Shown: piece by piece, positions 11,527 to 23,275 of the stretch
Layout: the number at the start of each line of letters is the position of its first letter
Position numbering within the stretch: position 1 is the stretch's first letter
Assembly: GCA_933228895.1 (NCBI GenBank)
Contig: OW121851.1
Span: 127,457,624-127,521,623 of the forward strand
Reading direction: 5' to 3'
DNA: 64,000 bases
DNA from: Platycnemis pennipes
Lineage: Eukaryota; Arthropoda; Insecta; Odonata; Platycnemididae
Translations under genes and position numbers: made by a program
The notes under the pieces: generated by a model
Told to the model about the DNA's origin: nothing
What the model saw: the letters and a program-made list of their open reading frames with translations, nothing else
The model's database searches: none

Positions 11527-12945
11527 AATGCAGTTTTGTCGAATGGTTCTTTACTCGGAAGCTTTCATCATAATGGGCAACCGTGTCTTCTTCCTTCATC
11601 CCATAAAAACTTGCGTGTGCACTGACCTACCTTTCTGTTTTTCCCTACCCATTTCTCCTACTTCCTTGTGATTAATTATTAGCAAATTGTAGTTGTTAAT
11701 CAAGTGACGAGACCGGCAGCAGAGATTCTTGTGGCTAGGAGGAGGATAAGAGAGAGTAGGTAAGAGTTTCGGGGAGTGAATGATTTATAGAGAGGAATCC
11801 AGCAATAACTACTGTATATGTGACCAAGTGGTCATTTATTTAACGTCCTACCTAAAGGAAGGTGAACTGAGCTTAGAATTCTCTCCTCAAAATCAGCTAT
11901 CAATACTAGCACTAACAGTCTCTCTTAGGATTCGTATCTGTACCCTGGATATATAATGTCGACTATATAGTCACCGCAAAAACCAAATGTCGAATGAAAT
12001 CTTTATGGACGTAATCTTCACCAGTAGTAGGCTCTTGCATAATATAATTCCCATTAAAACAGATAATTAATAATATATAAATACCGATATAAAAAATTGA
12101 GAATTAATACAAATTTAGAATAAGTACAGTCATTATTTCAGGATAGCTTATTTTCTTTAAAATTGTTTGATCACCATAAATACTTAAATTTTAAGACTAA
12201 GACGAATAATTTGGGGTCCTCATAATGCCACTAGTGTGTTCATTGTAGCTTAAAGGTGGAGGACCTGCATGCATAAAAGGAAATGAGTTGTTACCATTAA
12301 CTGTAAACCAAGAAAAAGTTTTTTCTAAGTAACATCGTAGTTAATTACATAATAAAGAAAAAAGAGATTTTTCTTCACATAAACCATGATTGCTAAGCGT
12401 TTATGTTGAAATATAATGATGTTTCAAAGTGTTTTGAATGCATTACCTGTTTTTTAGTAGACTCCCTAATATGTTCGATCAGATAATTATAGTTGAATTC
12501 AAAGCCTGTTATTGTGTACTGTGCTAGGAGAAGATAGATAAGTGGTTATATTTTACAGGAATCCTATGCTGCATCGGGTCATGTCGTGCGTGGAAAAACG
12601 GTCGGCGCATTTACTACAGATTTGCATTGCAAATGTTGTTGATGGCTCTTTTCCTTTCTGCGGACCGTGATTTTTTTATCAAACCCTGCAAATCTCACTA
12701 CATCAAGGTTGGAATATTTGAGGTGGCTACAAGATGACGCGATTTAATTTAGCTTTCATTTCTAAAGCCTTGATCAACAGCTCCTTCATCATTCATCTAA
12801 ATGTTCGTAGCAATGGTGAGATTCCCTACGTCCTTGGATGATCTCCGCTTAATTAACATCTTGACTACTCTCAGAGTAATTGCGTTGACTTATGTAGTAA
12901 ATTTATAATTAATACACTATTATTCACTCTAGAGTAGTTTTATGA
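11527..12945. other. Non-coding AT-rich sequence
   Basis: No gene, RNA or repeat recognised. Confidence 0.4.
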
Positions 12946-13149
12946 TTAAAATAAGGGCACAACTTTGTGTTTTCCACTGATGTATTATATAATATACTAC
13001 CGGTTTCAGTTATTGAACCATCATCAGGTAAACTTATAATTACCAGTATAAGACATTATAACTTTACCCGATGATGGTGTAATAACAGAGACCGGCAGTA
13101 TTTTGTATAATAAATTAGTGGAAAACACAATTTGTGTCCTTCTTTTAAT
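12946..13149. repeat. Foldback (hairpin) element with CCGGTTTC and CATCATCAGG
   Basis: Left arm 12946-13032 and right arm 13063-13149 are reverse complements with few mismatches around a 30-base spacer. The left arm carries GTGTTTTCCACTGATGTATT, TACTACCGGTTTCAG and CCATCATCAGGTAAA. The right arm mirrors these as TTTACCCGATGATGG, GAGACCGGCAGTA and AGTGGAAAACAC. It is 204 bases overall with no coding capacity. The core matches the hairpin at 11371-11526. Confidence 0.9.
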
Positions 13150-13385
13150 ACGTTAAGATTCCAAAATGTTAGATTTTCTTCATACGATTATAGTTTTAGA
13201 ATGTCTGGTTAAATGTTTTCGAATTGTGACATGCGAGTACATCTATTTTTGTAGATAAGTCCTTCTCCTTTTAGCGTTCCTCTTAATTTTCCATCCTTTA
13301 GGTGTAATTCATTGAACCAAAATTGCTGGAAACTAACACTGGGACAGAACGCCTACAAGATCTGGTTTCAAACAGTAAGCAGCAG
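13150..13385. other. Non-coding sequence
   Basis: Nothing recognised. Confidence 0.4.
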
Positions 13386-13636
13386 TTAAAAAAGCCGTAA
13401 AGTCAATTTTTCATGTAAAGCATCCATAAGCTCCTTTGGTTTTAGCCTAATCCAGTGACGGCAAAGCAGACCTGCGGCCTGATTTTCAGGCAGTCTGTCT
13501 GGTGTGCCCTTGAGGTGAACTTTGTGTTCTGGTGTCAAATGAGCTTTTACAAAGTGTTTGGAAACTACTGATGACACATTACCAATAGGTGGCAGTAGTG
13601 CTTGTCCTTCAATCAGGCCGTTACTGCTTCACTACT
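13386..13636 (-). CDS. Unidentified open frame, possibly a relic of a mobile-element or host exon
   Basis: The minus strand is open for about 83 codons from an upstream stop, with ATG at 13577 giving 63 residues. The translation (SSNGLIEGQALLPPIGNVS, then KHFVKAHLTPEHKVHLKG, then LLCRHWIRLKPKELMDAL) has ordinary protein-like composition, unlike most short frames here. I do not recognise the family. It lies just upstream, in plus coordinates, of the direct-repeat block starting at 13821. It may be a chance frame. Confidence 0.2.
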
Positions 13637-13820
13637 CGAAGTAGTCTTTGCATTTTTTTACACTTTTGTGCACCAACTTTTCATAAGCATTTCGTATGCA
13701 GAGAGAATAAATTGGCTACTTTATAAATAGAGAAATGTGTCCCACTCTAATTATCCTCTATGTTTTTGTACTTTTTTCTACGCTATATTTTAATTATATG
13801 TTGTCTCCCATTCTCAAAAA

Positions 13821-13992
13821 CCACGTTTTTTGCATTTTTCTTTGCCCTGCAAACTACTAATAATCCAAAACTACTACCAAATCATATAGACAGAGTATCC
13901 GCATTCAACGCACCAAACTTCACCCTTTCAGCTCAACACTTGGGAGAGAAAAAAACAAAACAGATACAGAATGACTGACACGCTACAAAATT
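13821..13992 (+). repeat. Direct repeat, left copy (pair with 15071-15231)
   Basis: The segment shares, in order, TTTTGCATTTTTCT, AATCCAAAACTAC, ACCAAATCATA, TTCAACGCACCAAAC, TTGGGAGAGAAA, GATACAGAATGAC and CGCTACAAA with 15071-15231. The two copies lie about 1.25 kb apart in the same orientation and enclose a retrotransposon coding relic. Confidence 0.8.
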
Positions 13993-14028
13993 TCACCCGA
14001 ATTTCACCCAATGCAACGGTGGCTGTGA

Positions 14029-14315
14029 TATTTTTCTGGGATCGTCTGGGAGGTTTAAAGATAGAATTGGTCCTTTTAGCCTTTTAAATATTTTAGGTGG
14101 GTATGTAAGTGAATATTTTTTTTAAAATTGATGAAAAAAGGATTTTTCTAGGAGGTTTTAATGTAGTCGATCGAATGGCTTTGACCTAATATTTGGTAAA
14201 TATTTTACCCAAAGCGGTGTAAAGTTTGGTGTAATATATTTCTGGAATCGTCTCGATAGATTTATTTTAGAATTGGTTTTTTGAGCTTTTGGAAATATTT
14301 TAGGTGAAACACCTG
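14029..14315 (+). repeat. Local duplication of about 80 bases
   Basis: TTTTCTGGGATCGTCTGGGA, AGAATTGGTCCTTTTAGCC and AATATTTTAGGTG at 14029-14110 recur at 14238-14310 as TTTCTGGAATCGTCTCGA, AGAATTGGTTTTTTGAGC and AATATTTTAGGTG. Both units lie inside the interval bounded by the 13821/15071 direct repeats. Confidence 0.7.
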
Positions 14316-14560
14316 CTTGTCGACTGTGTAAAATATAGGATGGAACACAAACACCACGAAATATTTGGGGATCTGAGAAAGGTATTGGGTGACAATTTCA
14401 AACGTGGTGATTGCGTTCTAAAATTTCTTCATGAAGTGAAATACTTCCCAAAATGTAGGACGCATTGTAATCTGCCCAACCTAAATGCAACACTTTTTCC
14501 ATATGACCAATACAGAGTTGAGCCTATTGTGTCCACTCAGAGTTTACACTACTTTTAAAT
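14300..14560 (+). pseudogene. Non-LTR retrotransposon C-terminal relic
   Basis: An open frame of 84 residues from an ATG at 14304 reads KHLLVDCVKYRMEHKHHEIF, then LRKVLGDNFKRGD and VLKFLHEVKYF. The pattern HLL-x(3)-C, then a short spacer with FG/FGD, then LLGD and L-x-FL-x-E-x-x-x-F/Y is typical of the C-terminal tail that follows the RNase H or RT domain in I- and R1-type retrotransposons. Upstream, coding similarity is lost at the AGGTG of the local duplication. It is a truncated remnant without RT or endonuclease; the exact clade is uncertain. Confidence 0.55.
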
Positions 14561-15070
14561 AATCTACATACTTACCAAGTATTGTTTTTCTAATTTTTTT
14601 AAATCTGGTTTATTAAATGTGCGAGATGACTATCTTGTAGGTGGAGATATACCCAAGTGAATGTTTTGTTTTAAATTGATAACAAACGGAATGGTTTGGG
14701 TGTAGGACAGCTATTGTTAATTTTAAAGTGGTGAGTGTATTTTCGAATTTTAGCAACGAACATTAACACATAACAATCGTTTTATAACCTTCTTTCAACT
14801 ATTATAAAAGTAGGTACTTCAAAACGCCAAGCTTTGAAATTCACATTTCATACACAAGATCGGGGCCGGTAGGCAAAAATTGTTTTATTTCACTATCTGC
14901 ACATCGAAAACGTCAATTAATATTTTAGTACTTACAAATTTGAATGATGAAACTAATTACACTTTCTTCAAATTCTTCAATCCAATTTTTGTCCCTTTAC
15001 CAAAAACATAAACACATTTACTTACAAACGTAAACAAATTTTCATAGCAACTGGATCCCCATGTTAAAAG
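14561..15070. other. Non-coding AT-rich sequence within the repeat-bounded block
   Basis: GTAGGTGGAGATATACCCAAGTG near 14636 echoes the sequence near 14093-14113, suggesting more internal duplication. No frame is seen. Confidence 0.35.
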
Positions 15071-15231
15071 ATTTTTCTTTTGCATTTTTCTCTGAACTAC
15101 TAACTGCTAAAAATCCAAAACTACAACCAAATCATACAGACGCACTCAACGCACCAAACCACACTCTTTTATTTCAAAAATTGGGAGAGAAAGAAACGGA
15201 TACAGAATGACGGACTGACCCGCTACAAATT
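15071..15231 (+). repeat. Direct repeat, right copy (pair with 13821-13992)
   Basis: Matches the left copy over nearly its whole length with small gaps, for example GGTACTATCC-like sequence missing before CAACGCACCAAAC. See the left copy for shared blocks. Confidence 0.8.
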
Positions 15232-16439
15232 AATATACCTACCTATATAGATTGTTATTAATTTGGGCTCTTGAGTTTCGTAGAATTCCGCATTTGACTA
15301 TTTCATCTCTGCTCAAATCTAAACGGGCCTCTGCTCAAGCTTTCCTCCAATGAGGAGGCAGTGGGTCCGAACACAGAGCGAGCCTTTCGAGGAAGAGATG
15401 AGGGTGAACGCATACTTCGCTGAGCGCGTATGTTTAGCGTGGAAACTTCATTAAGCATAGTGTCCGTCCAGCCGACTCTGAGCGTTCCCATTGGTGGAGA
15501 GAGGTTTCCGGCGCTGATGACGACGAGAACTCTTTCTCTGCTCCTTTGTGGTGACTACTCTGCAAACAGCGATTAAAAGTTTGTACCCGCCCCCCATTTC
15601 GAAACAGGAAACCGTGGAAATAAAAACTGCTTCTCTCACAACGGTATTTTACGGAACACTGCGTTTGTGCTCCTGAACTGTCCTTAAGGTATCACCAGTT
15701 GATTGCCGCTTCCCCCGTTGTAAACAGACACTGTATTTATGGGAAACGGGCTTTTATCCTCTCTATTCTGATTATCGTCTCCAGTGCCGATTCGAATACA
15801 GTAGCACCTTTTGAGAGTTTACCTTCTTTAGACCTTAATAGGAATGTTAAATTTTTGTTCTAGATATTTTGATAGGAAAACTCTAAGTACACTTATTCAT
15901 AGGACCGAGTATTTAATTATTTTTCCATCAAGACGCTAAATAATATTGCAAAATAGTGAGATAACTATTTTTGCAGAGTGGTTTTAAATACGATATGTAT
16001 TAAAGTTAAATTAATGCGACACCCTTGACTAAAAAGTACAGCGAATGGGTTATTTTTGTTCATTTTATACACCATTCTATCTCGCGTTTTTTGCCAGAAA
16101 AAAGATTGCAGTAATTTTCTTTCCATAACTTCGTTACCTAAATTTTGCATTGCTTGTACTTACTTTCTTTATCTCAAAATATTTCATAAATTCTTTCACA
16201 ACAAATCCCACCGATTATGTCAATTTTTGATAATACGTCGAGATTAATGTCACCAGTATAAGTACAATCTGGGTGAGTATTTATTGAAGTATTCATGAAT
16301 AAATGACTTTTTTCTCGTGGCACAAGTAACTTGAAGTTAATATGCCAAATGTATATTTTGTCCCAGATAGTACTGCTACTGAATTTTAGTCTACTTTGAG
16401 TAGTTAAATTATTCGATTTGCTGGGAGTAAACCTTTCAA
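15232..16439. other. Non-coding sequence
   Basis: 15300-15660 is more GC-rich with CpG steps; its frames on the minus strand (62 codons each) have no domain. The remainder is AT-rich. Confidence 0.4.
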
Positions 16440-16532
16440 CCTAGCAGTTATCCCATAGAGAAAAAGTCATCCGCCTTGACTTGCGATTTCAGCGGGAAAC
16501 GCAGTTTAAGTTATCGCGGCTAGTGCGCCAGC
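16440..16532. repeat. Relic of the inverted SINE pair seen at 48045-48328
   Basis: TCCCATAGAGAAAAAGTCAT followed by CCGCCTTGAC matches TTCCACAGAGAAAAAATCAT with TCGTCTTGACC of the left arm of the 48 kb palindrome. It is followed directly by GCGATTTCAGCGGGAA and GTTATCGCGGCTAGTGCG, which match the right arm (GCGATTCAGCGGGTGAC, GATTTCGCGGCTACCTCGCG). The tRNA-like centre is deleted. Confidence 0.55.
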
Positions 16533-19284
16533 TTTCAATTAGTTAACCTGTGGTTGACGATAACTTGGCTTACAATGGGGAATGTGCATGAAATTTGTTT
16601 CTCGAAGATAAATGCGAAATTTTCTCGCCAATTAAAATATGTAAGCCAAAATTTTCTATGCCAACCACAACGATTATTAAATGATATTAAAATGTTTCAG
16701 AAAATTGACGAAAGTCACGTGACCTGAAACGCCTTCTGACGTCACTGGACGGTATAGGTTCCATATTTCTACGGAGACAGACATTCATTTTAAAAAGAAA
16801 GCGAAGCGAATATATTGTTTTGAGGTTTTTAGCCGTTTCTAGAACGAAACGATGACTGAAAAAATACTTAAAAAGGCGCTTTCCCGACAATTTCCTTTTG
16901 CTGACTCCCTTATGGTGGCGTTCTTCTAAAAAAAAATCCAGCAATTGCGTAGACTTAGCAGAAATTCTTGGACACTATACAGGAATTATATAATTTATGG
17001 ACGATTTGTTCGTTACCATCCATACTACGAATATAAAAAATTGAAATACAATCGTGTATTGCATTAAACACATGAGATAAATACATAAGTTTTCACAAAG
17101 TAATTATTTAACAACTTACCTCCTCGTATAAACAGATGAACAACACCCATATTGATACCTTGCCGTGACGTCATGCGATGACATCTTGTTCTTAAGCTTC
17201 CAAAAAGATACAATTTTCAAAGAGTGATATCTTTGTAACACAAGTTAATTCTTCAGCAAAATATTCGACAAGCATATTTTAGCTAATAAACTGCGCATTC
17301 AAAGAGTTATAAAAAATAGTGCATGTTCCCTATTGCAAGTTACTGCTCTTGACGATGTAAATTACTTCTGTCTTATTTCTCACAATAATATAAGAAGAAT
17401 AATTACTAATAAGTGTTGAATTGTGGCAATATGGTTGTAAATTCTGCAATAAAACAATCTTGTCGAGGAGTTCAGAAAGAAAGTTCATCATAGCTATTCC
17501 CCTGTCCTTGTTCTAGTTCCCCAAATGTTAACGATTTCTCTCAAGTCATCTGCATGACACGGGGGACAAGGAAAATATCCTTTTTATTCCATTATCGTGT
17601 AAATTACGAAAATATATGACTGAAGTATCATATGGCGCCGGACCTTATTGAAGAAAGGCTTAAGGGGTAGTCATTTTACACACTATCAATTGATTGGTTA
17701 GCATGGTTACGATGGCCCTCGGCTTGATCACAAAGTCTTCCATTTGCTTTGATCATTGAAATGGCTCTGTGAACATTTTCAAAGCTTCTCTAAAATTCTT
17801 ATGAAACCTTATTCCACTTGATGAGACCAATTTAGCTGCATGTATGTACAAGTAACTATCCTCATCAAGCTCAACGCATGTGATGTTTAAGAGAATATGT
17901 ACTCCTTATTAAGCTATCAATAATTTTAAAAAGATGCCAGGACAGAATATTTAGCAAAATAATCGTTTAGATGACGTTAATAGCTAATTTATAAAGGTTA
18001 AATAAGGAATACTTCATACATGGCTGAAATGGATCATGTTATTGGACACTATCAAAAGGGTACCAGACTATCTTTAAATCAGTAGGTAATATTAACGAAA
18101 AAGGGGGCAGTCACCCAAAAACAAGCAGTAACAGGTTAAAAATGATATATTTGCTTTAAAGTATTTTATGTGATTATTTATCTTGCGAAAGGCGACACAA
18201 TAGTGTGCATTAGATGGACTAGAGGACTAATGTCTTGGCATTTCCTGGAAGTAAGAGAAATGTTAAAATCAATAAATCCCAGGATAGGAACTAAGCTAGC
18301 ACCCCTTGCACTTCTGGGCTAGCACCTCTTCATTTTATGAGTTAATCATTTTCCGTGAGGAGAAACGCTTAACTTTATTGATTAACTACTTACAGATTCG
18401 AAAATAATTTCTATTTGATACGAAAAGTAGAGTTGAAATTTGAGCAATAATAAGGTACTACACGAAAAATGGAGCTAATAGTGTACATATAAGATATAAA
18501 TCAAAATATTCTTAGGTAGAGTGGCTTGAAAATCAAAATTTTTCTTTTTATTTTCTAGAACGAGGTTATTCCTTCTCCTGTGAATTTTAGTATTCATTTT
18601 CGGATCCAATACACCGAATTTCCTGATTCTCTGACCACGAACATACCGAGTATGTGTTGATGTAGTTTTAATACCATGATAAATCTGAATGCCTTTTGTT
18701 CGGTAAGATTCTGATGCAATAAAAATCTCACAGGGTATCACATTAGGCAGCGATATTGGATGTTTTTTTAGATTAAAGGAAGGGAAGCAGATTTTTCGCC
18801 TAATATATAATTGGCAAATGCCGCGATATAATTACCACGTTGTATCTAATGAGAGTTTGCCTATAGAGTGTCTAATGAACACACAAATAATCAAAACAGT
18901 CATATTGAGGCCAAATTTCATTAAAGTGAGTAGGAGAGCTGGTTTCCCTTAATAAATTACAAATTTCTCTGTAAAGGTTTGCCAGTAGATTTCATGATTT
19001 CATTCTTTTCACGTACCTAATTTCCGCTCACTAAAAAAAAAGATAAGGTAAGGAAACGATTGACGGTTTGCGTGTCCATCGCTTTCAGAGAATGGCGCGA
19101 AAAACTCACCACCTGTTGTAGGCCAGCGGGAAAGTATAAGATTTTCTAGGCTACTGGAATCCAAAATCGCCCTTGAAATCGAGTCCATCTCTCCGTGCCA
19201 ATTCCTATTCTTTCCACAATAGACCGGGTGGCTTAAGAACGTACGATGTTGGAACACTTGCAATGAAGCGGACTAATTTAGTAA
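16533..19284. other. Non-coding AT-rich sequence
   Basis: No gene or repeat recognised. Short frames such as 16687-16944 and 18475-18741 on the minus strand have no recognisable domain. Confidence 0.4.
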
Positions 19285-19367
19285 CTTATATGTATCTACA
19301 CATACGCAATACCCTGCGAGCCACTGTTATGATGTGCAGAATGGGATGAAAATTACCATGCATCACC
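19285..19367 (-). mobile_element. Family A 3' tail, degenerate
   Basis: ATGTATCTACACATACGCAA, then TACCCTGCGAGCCACTG, GATGTGCAGAATGGG and ACCATGCAT correspond to the reverse complement of the family A end (GATGTAGAT tail, TGCAGGGTA, GTGGTGGC, TGCATG). It is strongly decayed. No coding part remains. Confidence 0.55.
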
Positions 19368-21799
19368 TACATCTCATTCTGAGGAATATGATTCTTGCCG
19401 CTCCGGACGAAAATCAAGTCATCTATTTTTTTCAGTGTGTGGAGGAACCACAGCAATTTTGCATCAAATCCATTTTTGACGAGTCTAAAATTTAATACTT
19501 TGTCACAAATTTCAGTGAATTTCAAATAATGAACTTCGTGTGAGAATAAATTAAAGAATGGATCTTTTAATGCTTTCCCTACAATTAACTCGTATATTTG
19601 TATGATAATATTAATTTCTCTGGCCATGAATTATTGCATTCACTATCCTCGACCCTCGACCCGTATATGATTGCCTTGGATCCCTGTTGAAATCACGTAA
19701 GAGAGGTTTTCAGATTATTCATAGGAAAATTTCTAATCAGCACCCGGATTCATTCAATGAAGTCACCTATATTTTTAAGTTTCGAACCAAATGAAACGAT
19801 ATATTAGTTAATTTAAATGCTTAGCTGCAAAAACAAAATGAAAAAAATTTGCAGGACTAATGGAGTTCTTCTGATATAATATTATTCTTTCATCACCCTT
19901 TGGACCATAGAGATTAGATTTCCTGGAAAGGTCAACGGGGAATACTGCTGATGGGATCCTGAGGGACGGAGAGAAAAAGGGAGAGAAATGGTTTTGTGGA
20001 GAACTGTGATTCCTTGAATCCACACGAAGAGGAAAGTTTTCCCTTTTCTCGGAAATATGCATGATTCATATTTATATTCATCATGCGACATTTTCCCCAC
20101 GTTTAAGTAAAAAAGAATTAATTTAAGAGCTTTATTGAAACTTGGTTGATAAGACGGCAAGGAGAATAAATAATAATACTGCTGGTATTGTGTTAGTGAA
20201 TAGTAAAATTAGTAAAACACATAAAATGCAGTGAATCGTGCAAGTAAAAGCAAAAGGAAGTGAGTAGTAAGCCCTTGTATTAGGCAAGATGTCAAGGAAC
20301 AGGATATCAATATAGTGAAATGAAACTGTTTGTATTGTTCACTAACTAAAGAATAATTTGCTGAACCCAATTAATAATTTCTCCGTCTTCTTGAGCTCCA
20401 GAATTACTTAGAAGCCTTAACACATCCTTCACCAAGTGGTAATGTTATCAGCAAGTGACGAGAAAATTTTAGGTTCCCTTTCCTGTTTTAAGGCGTGTAG
20501 AATGTTTCAATAAGTCACGTAATGACATGCACTTTTCAATCCATTTATTTTCGAAAAATTGTCATTTTGTGCATTAATATCGTAAAAATAATTGAAAAAT
20601 TAGTACTTCATTTTTTAAATATTTTACTTCATTATATTTTCAACTCCTCCATGAGGGTAAGAAAATGCGAGTAGATTATAAAAAGATAGAGTGATAATAA
20701 ATTTCTCCATTGGTCTACGGGACGATTCACAGAGATGACCAGGATAAAACTCGAAGAGAGGGTGGACACTTGGATAGGTTAAATGTTAAAAACACTAATA
20801 GGAAAATAAGGGGCTACCGAGTTTTGGTCTCTGCCAAGATTAATTATATTTATCCATCTAAATTATGCTTTGTGCATGTCTCGCGGTAACTCTGTTAGGC
20901 TTTTTTTTGCGGATAGTTTGCAACCTTAAATATATAGCAGAGCTATTAGTTTACAAATTAATATCGAAGTGGTGAGTAAGGAAAATTGTGAGTACTGACC
21001 CTGTTCTTATTAAAAGTTTCATAAATATGAGACCTGATGGTAGACGGAGAAATCAAATGTTTAAGTATCAAGTTATCTTTTATCAATAAAGAATGGAAAC
21101 TGTACGAAAAAATTTAATAAATTGCTCTTTTCTGGAAACCTTTCAAAGTCTTTCTGAAATAAAATATTTTTAATGGTCGTGAAGGTAATCATACTTTTTT
21201 TATAATATGCTGCAACGAGTGATCACACGTCATATTTTAGCTGAGGCCCATTAAGTTAGGGAAGTCGAAATCACGAATTTCGTATGGATAAATATTTTTT
21301 GGAAAAGACTGATACGGAAATGAGAGATAAAGTTGGGAGGAGGGGTTGTTGGAGCGAGGGGAAAAACAGTAGTACCTCCTTCAGCTTGACAGCTTGCGAC
21401 ATTTCCTTCTCATTTGGAGCGGACCTTCGCTCGTGTTTTGATTTCTAGTCGTATCGGGCGATTCACGGCTGTAATTTAGGGCTGAAACGGCGGAAATTTC
21501 GAAATAGTGGTTTGAAAACCTTGGTGTGTATTGTCCTCTTTGATAAAGGGTTTGCCACTTTGCTCTCATTAACCCTTCTCTTTTGTTTTTAAGCGGAAGC
21601 ATCGATCCATTCTCGAGGAGTTTGCGTGCGTCGTCTGAGATGGAAAGTTCTCCTGGAAATAAAATTTCATTTCATACTCGGGTGAAGTTTGCTTTCTCAA
21701 GCATGAGGTCATGGTGGCACTCTTTGGAGAAGACAATTGCTTCTTTCCTAGTCCTTTCAGTGCCGTAGATATGTTACGATCATTACCTAGAGATGCTAT
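19368..21799. other. Non-coding AT-rich sequence
   Basis: No gene, RNA or repeat recognised. A mildly GC-richer patch lies at 21370-21620. Confidence 0.4.
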
Positions 21800-21923
21800 A
21801 GTTGTAGCGGTATTTTATTCGCAATTCAGATGTTACAAAGAGAAATTTATTTTCAATTTGGACGGGACTCCAACCCGGAACATCCTAATATCGTCAGGTG
21901 CTTTAACCAGCTAAACTACCAAG
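21800..21923 (-). mobile_element. tRNA-like SINE head or tRNA pseudogene
   Basis: Read on the minus strand, GGTAGTTTAGCTGGTTAAAG carries an A box (TAGTTTAGCTGG), and 35 bases further CCGGGTTGGAGTCCCG carries a B box with a pairing T-arm. After it comes AATAAATTTCTCTTTGTAAC, which resembles the body of the SINE family at 48475 (AATGATTTTTTCTCTGTGGAA), so it is probably an old member. The acceptor stem is not intact, so it is not a functional tRNA. Confidence 0.6.
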
Positions 21924-23134
21924 TTTTTATCATTCTCTGTGGATTTCTATGAGCTTGAAAGGAATAAAATGTTTACAAACTGGAGAACAAACTGTATCAC
22001 AAAGCTGTCTTAATCAAAAAAACTGTAGCATCGCCCACGAGTTAAGAGCCAACCGCCAACTATGTGTAAATAATGCAAATCAGTGGTTAACTCCGTTAAG
22101 GTTTTTCTTCGGGTAGTTTTAAACCTTCAATTCATATACTCAGTTGTTTAGAAACTTCCTCTAATCTACATTTATTATGTTTCAAAGGTAGCTGGAATAT
22201 TTACTTAACTGATTGAAGCAGTCTTGATTTTTCTCCAAATTTTTTCAAATATCAGTACATAAATTGAATGATCAGTTCCTTGCACTGATCAACTGCAACA
22301 TAGAAGAAGCCATAAACTATGGACTGTATCAAATTTCTGAGCAAAGCGGAAAGAAATTTTGGTCATTTTGATGAGTACATTGTGCGTATGAGGGTAATTA
22401 TTTGTAGTTAATATATGGTATTTAGCAATGGTATAAAATAATAATATAAAGAACACTTATGAATTAAGGAAAAGAATTTGTTACTGCGGTTTTCTTGTGC
22501 TATATTTATCTTTCACTTAATATTATTTGCTAAGCTTGGTGGGTTTCCAGAGTTTCCTTATATAGTGGAATAGTGTTCCCGCCGACATCAAGGAATCCAG
22601 TTCAATATTTGCATTCAAAAAAGATTTTTTCAGCATTTATTCAACCAAGAAGGGTTTTAATTTAAAATATATGCAAAAATTTATTGAATGCGCTTTTTTA
22701 TTCCTGTTGATCAATATGTAACCGATTCAAAAATGTATGTATGTGTTTTAGAGCTCAAATATTTATGTATTTTTTCTTATAAAAGTATCTTTTCTTATCT
22801 TAGTGGAGGAAGACTTTCAAGGACTATAAAATATTTCTATTCTAATTTAAATATTAGACGTTAAAGGGGAATAACTTATTCACTTACCACATATGTGTAA
22901 TGAGTTCTTTTCTCTTTAGTAGCCAGTAGATTTTCTGTATTTCAGCGCTAGAAATAACGAAGTCTAGCAATAGGATATGCGGTACAAAGTATTTTCAAGA
23001 GCTGCATAGGGATTTTAAATTCATCATCAGACACCCATAACATGGAGTAGAGTCTAAAATTGTCAACTGTTCCGTGATGATAAGTGTTTTTTTTCGTATG
23101 TTTATTAACTTTATTTCTATCGGTGCTTTTTTCA
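21924..23134. other. Non-coding AT-rich sequence
   Basis: Nothing recognised. TGTATGTATGTG near 22734 is a minimal simple repeat. Confidence 0.4.
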
Positions 23135-23275
23135 ATCATCATCATCATGGTGAACAATCCTCGGATCGGTTTGACGTAGTTTTCAACTCGATTCTTCTAT
23201 CGGCCAATCTTTTCATATTGACGTAATTCTTCACTTTTACTTCCTTCACAGCCTGGCTATTCCCAATATGGAATC
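23135..23275 (-). pseudogene. Family B non-LTR retrotransposon, 3' end fragment
   Basis: The fragment starts with the reverse complement of the microsatellite end (ATCATCATCATCATGG). It continues through GGATCGGTTTGACG, TCTATCGGCCAATC and CTTCACTTTTACTTCCTTCA, which match in reverse the 3' part of 3645-4195. The copy at 44964-45112 has the same order and strand. Confidence 0.8.

Noticed and set aside
23140..23152. ATC repeat as a CRISPR-like or regulatory array
   Set aside because: It is the short microsatellite end of a family B retrotransposon on the minus strand.
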